Positions 7,234 to 13,959 of a stretch of DNA of 13,959 nucleotides are shown piece after piece. The DNA comes from Gammaproteobacteria bacterium (GTDB taxonomy: Bacteria > Pseudomonadota > Gammaproteobacteria > Pseudomonadales > Azotimanducaceae_A). The number at the start of each line of letters is the position of its first letter. Position 1 is the first letter of the stretch. The position numbers and the translations under genes are program-made. Below the pieces are notes generated by a model. It saw only the letters and a program-made list of their open reading frames with translations, made no database searches and was not told where the DNA came from. The stretch lies in contig JAPPKV010000134.1 in assembly GCA_028819775.1 (NCBI GenBank), positions 1-13,959 on the forward strand, given 5' to 3'.

Positions 7234-8052
7234 TTGAACAGGTTGATCACGAGCCTTGGTTTTGGAGTGGTGCGGCCCGGCAGCTTGATCGCCGCGTGGT
7301 CCTTGGAGGCGCTGGTTCCATGGGCCATCGGGGTCGGTGCGTTGCTGATCGCCGGATCGACGTCCGTTCACGGCCAGGGCAAGGAGCCCATTTCGGCAGG
7401 GATGGAGGACGCGATCCTTGCAGGAAACATCCAGGGGGTGCGGGCGTTGATCGACGCCGGGGCGGAAGTGGAGGACCCGGCGCTTCTCTCGTTCGCGGTC
7501 GTGAAGGGCGGCGTCGAAGTCGTCAAGTTGTTGGTTGACGCTGGCGCCAAGATTAACGCTGCCATGCCGGTCCCGCCGGAGCAGGAGGATGGCTTGCGCA
7601 AAGTCTTCGGCCCCAGCACTGAAGTCGTGGGTGGAACGGCCCTTTCGGTTGCGGCCCTGATGGGGCGTCTCGAAGCCGCGGAGTTTTTGCTTGACAGGGG
7701 CGCCGATCCGAATGTTGTCACGGTCTCGGGAACTCCTGTTGGAATGGCCGCCACGCGTGGGTATATCGACGTCTTAAAGGTCTTGATCGAAGGAGGCGGG
7801 GATGCTTCCGGTCGCCCGCTTGCCGGCACTGCTGCAGTGATGTTCTCGCCGCTGCTAGGCGCGGCAAAGGCCGGTCACGTTGGTGCCGTGGAGCTTTTGC
7901 TCAGATCCGGCGGCTACCCCTGCCCCGAAGGCTCCTCCTTCACGATGGGCGACATCGTGTTTCCAGCCACCTTGAAGGGGCATTTGGCCGTAGCTGGAGG
8001 CCAGGACGTGAGCGCGTTAGTGGACCGCGCTCGAGAAGCCTGTGGCCAGTGA
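7234..8052 (+). CDS. Exported or membrane-anchored ankyrin-repeat protein
   Basis: 272 residues from the TTG at 7234 (286 if started at the TTG at 7192). Residues 26-41 are hydrophobic (LVPWAIGVGALLIAG) and followed by STSVHGQ, so a signal peptide with cleavage near residue 47 is likely. From residue 57 there are about five ankyrin-type helical repeats. Examples are GNIQGVRALIDAGAEV, GGVEVVKLLVDAGAKIN, GRLEAAEFLLDRGADPN, GYIDVLKVLIEGGGD and GHVGAVELLLRSGG. The repeats are degenerate between the second and third (a Pro/Glu-rich insert) and near the end. Ankyrin repeats bind other proteins; the partner is unknown. The gene is 6 bases from the S8 protease gene and probably cotranscribed with it, so it could act on or with the protease outside the cytoplasm. 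That link is inference. Confidence 0.8.
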   Translation: MNRLITSLGFGVVRPGSLIAAWSLEALVPWAIGVGALLIAGSTSVHGQGKEPISAGMEDAILAGNIQGVRALIDAGAEVEDPALLSFAVVKGGVEVVKLLVDAGAKINAAMPVPPEQEDGLRKVFGPSTEVVGGTALSVAALMGRLEAAEFLLDRGADPNVVTVSGTPVGMAATRGYIDVLKVLIEGGGDASGRPLAGTAAVMFSPLLGAAKAGHVGAVELLLRSGGYPCPEGSSFTMGDIVFPATLKGHLAVAGGQDVSALVDRAREACGQ

Positions 8053-8058
8053 TCTTGG

Positions 8059-11000
8059 ATGCGCCGGCAAACAGCAATCAGTGGCGTCATGGCCAGTGAG
8101 CGGCGTCGGCACTTCGTCCAACCCATCAGCCAGCGGCGCACGGACATGCATTCTGCTCGACGGTACTGCCGCGGGTTAGTCCGCAAGCCGCTCCTCTTTG
8201 CCTTGGCGGCGCTGGTTGCAGCGACAGCCGTTTTGATCCACCACTGGCAGCAAGGATCGCGAACCCTCGTTGACCAGACGCCGCCCGCCACTCCCGAAAC
8301 CGAATGCATGGCGGCGGCGGTGGCCCGAATCGCGGCGGAAAGCCGCAACCCTGATACGCCGCCGCCCGTCGTGCGTGCGGCTCCTGTTCCGCAGCTAGGC
8401 AGCGGCACGCCCGCAGAGGACAGTTACGCAGCTACGCCCCCGGAGGGCTATTCGTTCGTCGGCTTCGACGGCGAGATGGCGAAAGCGCCGCTGGGCGTCC
8501 TTCGGGACAGTGCCCAAGTACGGGACGGCTTGGATTGGATAGGTGCGCCGACGGCTGTCGAGACGCTGGCGGCCCAGGCCGCCGCGCATGGGCGGGCGTG
8601 GTCGTTCGGCTGGATCCGGCTTGCAGCCGGTGCGCGCCAAGGCGATCTGGCACCGTTGCTGAAGAGTGCGGGCGCCGTGGTCGTCGGCGCCTCGGGAGGA
8701 TTGCTCCGGGCAAGGCTGCCCGGCGACGAAACGCACCTTGCGGCCATCGCGCGCCTGCCGGGAGTGGGCGGCGTGGGCGCCATGCCGGCCGAAGCGCGGT
8801 TGCGGGCGTTCGACGGCCTGCAGGTGCCGGACCACGAACCCACACCCGTCTTCGTGACCCTGATGGAGGCCGACTCCGATGGCCGCTGGCGGCGCGAACT
8901 GTCTGCCCGCGGAGCCGTGGTGGGGCGCTACGATCCGGACGTCCGGGCCTACGAGGCGAACGTGACCCGCGACGTGCTCGATGCGCTTGGAACGGCTGAC
9001 TTCGTGCTTGCCGTGGAGCCGGTCGGCACCGTCGAGGTGGCCCACGACACGGCGGTTCCGGTCATGGGCGCCGATGCCCTGCGCCTGTACCAAGGTTCGC
9101 CCGGGCTCTTCTCCGGCGTGGGCGGCGCCCCGGTGCCCATAGCCGTCATGGACACCGGGCTCAACATCAACCATCTGGACATCCCATCGAACCGGAGCAG
9201 CATCTGCGGCGCCAACTTCGTGTACTTCGATCCCTTGGTGGACGACGACGACCTCTGGGTGGATGCGGGCCTGCACGGAACCCACGTGACCGGCACGATC
9301 GCGGGAAACGGGACGGCGCAAAGGCGGTACGCGGGAATGGCGCCCCTCGTCCAGCACATTCGCTTCGCCAAGGTGTTGAGCCACATGGGTTTCGGAAATG
9401 ACACTTTCATCCTCCGGGGGATGGACTTCCTCGGGCAGGCGACCGCGTGTCCGGAAGCGGGCTGGTCTCCCGATGCGGCCAAACCGTTGATCGTGAACAT
9501 GAGCCTCTCCGCGACCTCGCGCATCTGGGAAGGCAGGACGCTGGGCGAGCGCAAGCTCGATTCGGTCGTCTGGAGTCAGCGCCAGCTCTACGTCGTTGCC
9601 CAGTCGAATGCGAACATTCACGGTTTCTCGAACTACGGCGCGGCGAAGAACTCACTGGCGGTGGGCGCAGTGCTCGACAGCGGCAGCCTGGCAGGATTCA
9701 GCAGCCACGGGCCCACGGCGGACGGGCGGCTGGCGCCGCAGGTCGTCGGTGCCGGCGTCGATGTCCGTTCGGCTGCGGGAGACGGCAGCCGCGAGGGATA
9801 CCAAAGCTTCAGTGGCACTAGCATGGCGTCCCCCGCAGTGGCCGGTGTCGCCGCGTTGCTTATGGATGCGGTTCCGGCGCACCGGGAACGGCCGGCGCTG
9901 GCTAGGGCGCGGTTGATGGCGAGCGCCATCAGGCCGGATGCGTGGCTGGAGGACGGCGGCGTGTTCCCTACTGACAATTCGAATGGCCCAGGCCAACTTC
10001 AAATGCAGTACGGGCTCGGCAAGGTGTCGGCACGCGCCAGCGTTCTCAACCGGGACGCGCCTGACGGATGGATGAGCGGCAGCGCGGTCGTGGAACCCGA
10101 GGAGGGCGAGTACGGCTGGGTGGACATCGAGGTGCCCGAAGGCGCGAGCCGGCTCGACTTGGTGCTGACCTGGGACGAACCCCCGGCCGACACCATCGCC
10201 AGCGCCGTGCTGAACGATCTCGACCTTTGGCTCGACCGCGGTGGCGACTGCCGGGCCGAACCTTGTGGGGAGCGCTCGTCCACCTCCCGCGTGGACAACG
10301 TCGAGTGGATCGTCGTCCGCGACCCGGCGCCCGGAACCTATCGGGCGAAGGTTGCGGCATCGCGCGTCTGGACCGAGGCGCCCCGCGCCGCGCTGGCGTG
10401 GTCTGTAATCCGGGGCTCTTCAACGCCCGATATAGAGCTGTCGGTGGACAGGAACCTCTTGGCATTGGAGAGCGGCCATGAGGGGGAACTGAAGCTGAGC
10501 CTGACGGCCGACGGGTATGTCGCCGCCGGAACGCGGCTGACCTTTGATTGCCGCAGCTTGGACGGTGCCCGCTGCAACTCGGGCAGCCTGCGCATCTCCG
10601 CGGAACGCGAGGACGGCGTCACCCGAGAGGTGGAGGCGCTGGTTGGCGAATCCGTTGAGGTCGGAGAGCTGGGAGCGGACGAAACCTGGGAAGCGACGGT
10701 CGCCTTCGGGAATCTCGCGGAGGGCGAAACCGGCGCGTTTCGTCTTTACTTCAAGGCCAGCGCCTGGAATGCCAACGCGGCGGCGGCGTCCGTGCTGGTG
10801 CGTGCGGCGGGTGCCGGCGAGGCGGACGTGGCCGAAGCGTCCGCGCCGGCGAACGACCGATTCGCGAACGCGATGTCCATCGGGGGCGTCGAAGGTTCGG
10901 CGCAGGTTGACCTCGTTTGCGCCGTCGCCGAACCGGGGGAACCCGTGTTCACGGCTTGGGATGGGCGTCCGGCAGGTTCGGTCTGGTACTCGTGGACCGC

Positions 11001-13479
11001 GCCCTCGGACGACTGGGCCTCCTTCAGCGTAACGCCCCAAGGCGAGATCGGCCTGTGGGACCAAGCGCGGGTCGATGTCTTCCGCGGCGACCGGATCGCG
11101 GGCCTCAAGTCGGTCGGGTCAGGGGAGTGGGGGGTGCAGTTCTTCCCTCAATCGGGCCAGACCTATCTGATCCGGATAGGGCACATCGGCAGGGCCGTGC
11201 CTCTCGCGCTGAACTGGTCGGCCGGGCCGCGCCCCGTCAACGACGACTTGGCGGCCGCCAAGGTGCTGGAGGGCTCCAGCGGCAGCGTGGAGGGCACTAA
11301 CGCGGGCGCCACGCTCGAACCCGACGAGTTCTTCGGCGATCTGGCGGCCAGCGTCTGGTACCGGTGGACGGCGCCGAGCGACGGCTCCTGGCAGTTCGAG
11401 TCCAGCGCCGCCGACCTGCGGGTGCTGGCATTCACCGGCGAGCACCTTTCGGAGTTGCGGCTGGTGTCGGGTTTCCCGTCCGAGCGGGCGGTGTTTCCGG
11501 CGCGCGGCGGGGACGGCTACTGGATCGCGGTGGCCTCGCAGGGCGCGGATGCCGCCGGGTTGACCTACGAACTGACGTGGGACAACCATGATCGCGCACC
11601 CGGCAACGACGATTTCGGCGGCGCGGAGGTGATTCCCGGCGAGGCATCGTCTTCGCATCGAGTGGACATTGACTCCGCAGCAACGGTGGAGCCAGGCGAG
11701 CCTCTTGGGAGCGGCATCCGCACGAAGTGGTGGACTTGGACCGCGCCATCCGACGGCCGCACCGTCTGGCGGATTGACGAGTTGACGCGCGAGACGACGG
11801 GCCCCCGGAATCGCCTGATGGTTTCGGTGTTCGAGGGCGAGACCTTGGACGATCTGCGACTGGTCGCGACCAATGGCGAAAGAATGGCCGTGGAATTCGC
11901 CTTCGACGCGGTCGGTGGTCAGCAGTACTGGATATCCGCAGGGCTGCCTAGGGGCGACCTGTGGGCGTTCAACGAACTCTTCATCCAAGCCAACGCAACG
12001 CTGGTGTGGGGCGCGGCACCCGAAAACGACGACGCGGCCGGAGCGGCGACGTTCGCTGGCGCGTCGGGGGCGGTCTCGGGCTCGAACGCCTTCGCGACCA
12101 ACGCGCGCGGGGAGCGGAGCTTTGACATCGGGCGTTCGACCCTCTGGTACGCTTGGGAAGCGCCAGCGTCCGGCCTGTTCCGCTTCGCCGTGGACGGCGA
12201 CGGAGGGCCTTGGGTGCTGACGGTTTATCGTGACGCGGCGGACGGATCGGGCCTTGGTCTCGTGGCGTCCAGCCGGGCATCTGGTGCGGACAATCTGAGT
12301 TTCCAAGTCAGCGCGGGGGTGCGCTACATGGTTGTTATCGGTTTGCGGGGAGGCGGGCGCGGCGGGGAGTTCACGTTGCGGTGGGAGCCGGCCGATCCTA
12401 GCCCGCCGCGCTACGTCCGGCGGCTGGCGGACGGAGACCGGGATTCCCGGGGCAATCCGGTTGAATTGCGCAATCCGGGCAGCCTTGCACTGGACGCCGG
12501 CGGCAAGGCGGCGTATCTGGCAACCGAGGTCGGCGTGCAGGTGCTCGAGCGGGGCCGGCCGACGGGCCAGCTCGACCACGCACAGTTGCTTGAGACGGAT
12601 TTCGGCTTCTTCGGCCAGGACCATCTGCTGTGGAATGTCCATCGCAACCGCCTGCTCGCCGACCACGCCACGACAGGAAATTGGCAAGCGTTTGGGCTCA
12701 TCGGAGCGGGGCCGGAACTGGAATACCTAGGGCAGTTGGGCGGCCACCCGGGATCAAACGCGCACGTCGTGCTGATGGACCGCACCGGCTCGGACCTGTA
12801 TCGAATAGCAGCCTGGAGCGGTGCCCTCGGGCACTTCAGGGTGGAGGACGGCGCAATCAGAAAGGTCGCCGACCACGAACTTCACCAAGGATCCACGCCG
12901 GGCACTAAATGGGCGACGGCTGTGATGGCCAACGATGGGCGTCACATCTACGTCGCGACGGAGGATTTGTTGCAGGGGTTCGAACGCGATCCGGAGTCGG
13001 GCGCGCTCATGCGGGCGGACTTTGCAGAGGCCATCGAAAATTACAACACTCCCGCTCCCGTATTGGCGATCACCGACGACGACGCCTTCGTCTTTGTCGT
13101 TGAAGATGGTGACTCGATAACGGCGTTCTCCCTCCAGGATCGGCTGAACCCCCAAAAGCTGGCGACCTTGGAGCGATCCTCAGGCGGCGTCAACGGTTTG
13201 CGGAACACCTGCCGGTTTGCCGACGCCCGACCGGAGTCGGTGACTATCGACGTGTTCTGTGACGGCTTGGCCTTTGCGGTGCGCTGGGATTCCGAGAGCG
13301 GTGAGTTGAAGGGCACGGATTGGGCGCCCTCCCCGCGCCCCGACTTCGCTGCCCCCGTCGGATTCGCGGTCAGCCCCGACGATCGTCATCTTTATGTCGT
13401 GACGCGCAATGACGGCATCGTCACCTTTGTTCGGGATGGGGTTGACACCGCGAAGCCCACCGCGAGGCCCTCGGATTGA
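8059..13479 (+). CDS. Large multidomain subtilisin-family (S8) serine protease
   Basis: 1,806 residues. The hydrophobic segment LLFALAALVAATAVLI at about 45-60 is a signal peptide or anchor. Residues 110-330 look like a propeptide region. The peptidase domain has the full S8 set: Asp365 (VMDTGLN), His406 (HGTHVTGT), Asn517 as oxyanion-hole residue (AQSNAN, instead of the usual AAGN) and Ser588 (GTSMASP). A beta-sandwich follows at about 670-790 (LVLTWDEPPAD, NDLDLWLDRGG), then an Ig-like stretch to about 920. Next come four tandem repeats of about 120-140 residues (932-1443). Residues 1444-1797 resemble a lactonase-type beta-propeller (LALDAGGKAAYLAT, VSPDDRHLYVVTRNDG). This is much longer than a typical subtilisin. 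No start has a clear ribosome binding site. ATGs at 8089 and 8146 are alternatives, and 8146 gives the most normal signal peptide. It probably degrades protein outside the cell or at the cell surface. Confidence 0.9.
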   Translation: MRRQTAISGVMASERRRHFVQPISQRRTDMHSARRYCRGLVRKPLLFALAALVAATAVLIHHWQQGSRTLVDQTPPATPETECMAAAVARIAAESRNPDTPPPVVRAAPVPQLGSGTPAEDSYAATPPEGYSFVGFDGEMAKAPLGVLRDSAQVRDGLDWIGAPTAVETLAAQAAAHGRAWSFGWIRLAAGARQGDLAPLLKSAGAVVVGASGGLLRARLPGDETHLAAIARLPGVGGVGAMPAEARLRAFDGLQVPDHEPTPVFVTLMEADSDGRWRRELSARGAVVGRYDPDVRAYEANVTRDVLDALGTADFVLAVEPVGTVEVAHDTAVPVMGADALRLYQGSPGLFSGVGGAPVPIAVMDTGLNINHLDIPSNRSSICGANFVYFDPLVDDDDLWVDAGLHGTHVTGTIAGNGTAQRRYAGMAPLVQHIRFAKVLSHMGFGNDTFILRGMDFLGQATACPEAGWSPDAAKPLIVNMSLSATSRIWEGRTLGERKLDSVVWSQRQLYVVAQSNANIHGFSNYGAAKNSLAVGAVLDSGSLAGFSSHGPTADGRLAPQVVGAGVDVRSAAGDGSREGYQSFSGTSMASPAVAGVAALLMDAVPAHRERPALARARLMASAIRPDAWLEDGGVFPTDNSNGPGQLQMQYGLGKVSARASVLNRDAPDGWMSGSAVVEPEEGEYGWVDIEVPEGASRLDLVLTWDEPPADTIASAVLNDLDLWLDRGGDCRAEPCGERSSTSRVDNVEWIVVRDPAPGTYRAKVAASRVWTEAPRAALAWSVIRGSSTPDIELSVDRNLLALESGHEGELKLSLTADGYVAAGTRLTFDCRSLDGARCNSGSLRISAEREDGVTREVEALVGESVEVGELGADETWEATVAFGNLAEGETGAFRLYFKASAWNANAAAASVLVRAAGAGEADVAEASAPANDRFANAMSIGGVEGSAQVDLVCAVAEPGEPVFTAWDGRPAGSVWYSWTAPSDDWASFSVTPQGEIGLWDQARVDVFRGDRIAGLKSVGSGEWGVQFFPQSGQTYLIRIGHIGRAVPLALNWSAGPRPVNDDLAAAKVLEGSSGSVEGTNAGATLEPDEFFGDLAASVWYRWTAPSDGSWQFESSAADLRVLAFTGEHLSELRLVSGFPSERAVFPARGGDGYWIAVASQGADAAGLTYELTWDNHDRAPGNDDFGGAEVIPGEASSSHRVDIDSAATVEPGEPLGSGIRTKWWTWTAPSDGRTVWRIDELTRETTGPRNRLMVSVFEGETLDDLRLVATNGERMAVEFAFDAVGGQQYWISAGLPRGDLWAFNELFIQANATLVWGAAPENDDAAGAATFAGASGAVSGSNAFATNARGERSFDIGRSTLWYAWEAPASGLFRFAVDGDGGPWVLTVYRDAADGSGLGLVASSRASGADNLSFQVSAGVRYMVVIGLRGGGRGGEFTLRWEPADPSPPRYVRRLADGDRDSRGNPVELRNPGSLALDAGGKAAYLATEVGVQVLERGRPTGQLDHAQLLETDFGFFGQDHLLWNVHRNRLLADHATTGNWQAFGLIGAGPELEYLGQLGGHPGSNAHVVLMDRTGSDLYRIAAWSGALGHFRVEDGAIRKVADHELHQGSTPGTKWATAVMANDGRHIYVATEDLLQGFERDPESGALMRADFAEAIENYNTPAPVLAITDDDAFVFVVEDGDSITAFSLQDRLNPQKLATLERSSGGVNGLRNTCRFADARPESVTIDVFCDGLAFAVRWDSESGELKGTDWAPSPRPDFAAPVGFAVSPDDRHLYVVTRNDGIVTFVRDGVDTAKPTARPSD
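10852..11238 (+). repeat. Protease tandem module 1
   Basis: This is the first of four protein repeats, residues 932-1060. It starts ANDRFANA, has EPGEP and the core SVWYSWTAPSDDW, and ends in LNWSAGP. The similarity is at protein level; base identity is low. Confidence 0.8.
11239..11604 (+). repeat. Protease tandem module 2
   Basis: Residues 1061-1182. It starts VNDDLAAA, with core SVWYRWTAPSDGSW, a VLAFTGEHLSELRLV strand and the ending LTWDN. Confidence 0.8.
11605..12024 (+). repeat. Protease tandem module 3
   Basis: Residues 1183-1322. It starts GNDDFGGA, with EPGEP, core KWWTWTAPSDGRT and VFEGETLDDLRLV. It is the longest copy and ends LVWGAAP. Confidence 0.8.
12025..12387 (+). repeat. 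Protease tandem module 4
   Basis: Residues 1323-1443. It starts ENDDAAGA. The core is diverged (TLWYAWEAPASGLF) and it ends LRWEP just before the beta-propeller. Confidence 0.75.
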
Positions 13480-13504
13480 CAAGGTAGCTATTAGTCGCTA
13501 CTTT
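13476..13504 (+). promoter_or_regulatory. Candidate promoter of the toxin-antitoxin operon
   Basis: A perfect TTGACA (13476-13481) overlaps the protease stop codon and is 17 bases from TACTTT (13499-13504), a weak -10 match. The predicted transcription start falls at or just before the ATG at 13512, so the messenger could be leaderless; no ribosome binding site is visible. Confidence 0.5.
13481..13504 (+). promoter_or_regulatory. Inverted repeat, candidate antitoxin operator
   Basis: AAGGTAGC and GCTACTTT form 8-base arms with one mismatch around an 8-base spacer, lying between and over the promoter elements. Antitoxins of this class commonly repress their own operon at such sites. A weak stem-loop terminator for the protease gene is an alternative, but the paired core is only five bases. 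Confidence 0.5.
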
Positions 13505-13511
13505 GCAGCCC

Positions 13512-13805
13512 ATGCGATCAGTCGGAATCAAGGTGTTGAACAGCCGGTTGAGCGAGTATGTTCGGCTTGCAGCGTCTGGTGAGACGGTGCTCGTGACGGA
13601 CCGCGACCGGGTGGTGGCGGAGCTGGGTCCGCTCAGCGAGGCCCGCAGTCCGATCCTCGCCGATGCATTCTTGGCCGAGGCGGTGCGATCGGGTGTGCTG
13701 AGTCCCCCGGCACTGGCCGCTTCCGGGCCGCCGCCGCGGCCAGCGCCTGTTGCCAGCCTGCAAGAGCTTCTCGCGGAACTTGACGAGCATCGAAGCGACC
13801 GGTGA
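13512..13805 (+). CDS. Phd/YefM-family antitoxin (type II)
   Basis: 97 residues from the ATG at 13512; an upstream in-frame TTG at 13503 overlaps the -10 element and is less likely. The N-terminal half fits the Phd/YefM DNA-binding fold: KVLNSRLSEYVRLAASGETVLVTDRDRVVAEL (residues 7-18 and 19-38) matches the family pattern of a short helix, a GE turn and a beta-hairpin. A Pro-rich stretch follows, then a C-terminal helix (VASLQELLAELDEHRSDR) of the kind that wraps the toxin. Its stop overlaps the start of the PIN-domain gene by four bases (GTGA), the usual coupling of antitoxin and toxin. It should neutralise the toxin and repress its own promoter. Confidence 0.85.
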   Translation: MRSVGIKVLNSRLSEYVRLAASGETVLVTDRDRVVAELGPLSEARSPILADAFLAEAVRSGVLSPPALAASGPPPRPAPVASLQELLAELDEHRSDR

Positions 13806-13959
13806 TTTACCTTGATACCTCCGTGGCTCTCGCGCAGCTATTGGCCGAGGACCGTCGGCCCGCGGATTCGCTCTGGAACGAGACCTTGGTTTCGAGTCGG
13901 CTTCTCGAATATGAGCTGTGGACGCCGTTGCACGCGCGCGGCCTCGCCGAGTCCCACGG
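13802..13959 (+). CDS. vapC: PIN-domain toxin, VapC-like (3' end outside window)
   Basis: 52 residues are visible from a GTG start overlapping the antitoxin stop. The sequence begins MIYLDTSVALAQLL, with Asp5 as the first conserved metal-binding residue of PIN domains. SSRLLEYELW follows, with Glu38 as the likely second. PIN toxins are magnesium-dependent ribonucleases that cut RNA, often tRNA or rRNA. Pairing with a Phd/YefM-type antitoxin is common in VapBC modules. The remaining acidic residues lie beyond the window, so activity cannot be judged. Confidence 0.85.
   Translation, partial: MIYLDTSVALAQLLAEDRRPADSLWNETLVSSRLLEYELWTPLHARGLAESH

Noticed and set aside
8395..9621. Long open frame on the - strand (408 codons)
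   Set aside because: It is antisense to the protease propeptide and catalytic domain, with low-complexity composition and no recognisable motif.
11119..12687. Long open frame on the - strand (522 codons)
   Set aside because: It lies entirely opposite the protease repeats and propeller, whose + strand reading has clear domains. Its protein is Arg/Pro/Ala-rich with no motif, as expected for the complement of GC-rich coding DNA.
13481..13504. Rho-independent terminator after the protease gene
   Set aside because: The perfectly paired core is only five bases, is AT-containing, and is followed by just three T residues; an operator fits better.

Overview
This is a GC-rich bacterial window with every supported gene on the + strand. 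It is dominated by large exported or surface proteins built from beta-sandwich modules. The CARDB-like, fibronectin-III-like, cadherin-like and ankyrin modules, two protease-like proteins and a VapBC-type toxin-antitoxin pair would fit a proteobacterium from a marine or host-associated niche. That taxonomic guess rests on style only: there is no rRNA, tRNA or marker gene.

Layout. (1) 1-643 is the 3' end of a modular secreted protein whose start lies left of the window. (2) 652-2511 encodes an exported protein with a zinc-protease HEMAH motif. (3) 2542-7184 looks like one ancestral gene of about 1,546 codons, now broken twice. An in-frame TAG lies at 3709-3711, where the related copy at 29-31 reads TGG. 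A one-base frameshift lies in a G run near 6902-6905. It is therefore read as an N-terminal fragment (2542-3711), a middle fragment (3733-6975) and an out-of-frame tail (to 7184). (4) 7234-8052 encodes an ankyrin-repeat protein with a signal peptide or membrane anchor. (5) 8059-13479 encodes an 1,806-residue subtilisin-family (S8) protease with an intact catalytic set, four tandem beta-sandwich repeats and a C-terminal beta-propeller. (6) 13512-13805 and 13802-13959 are a Phd/YefM-type antitoxin and the start of a PIN-domain toxin, behind their own promoter and palindrome.

How they may work together. The first five loci are tightly spaced (6 to 49 bases) and all appear exported, so they may form one transcription unit of envelope or extracellular proteins: modular adhesin-like proteins, two proteases and an ankyrin protein. 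No secretion machinery is visible. The toxin-antitoxin pair appears to be a separate module.

There is no gene-free stretch longer than 50 bases. I see no insertion sequence, CRISPR array, rRNA or tRNA, and no convincing rho-independent terminator. The best leads are the paired inactivating lesions in the modular gene, the near-identical segment shared with its upstream paralogue, the shared glycine-linker joints, the aromatic-rich HEMAH protein and the possibly leaderless antitoxin promoter.
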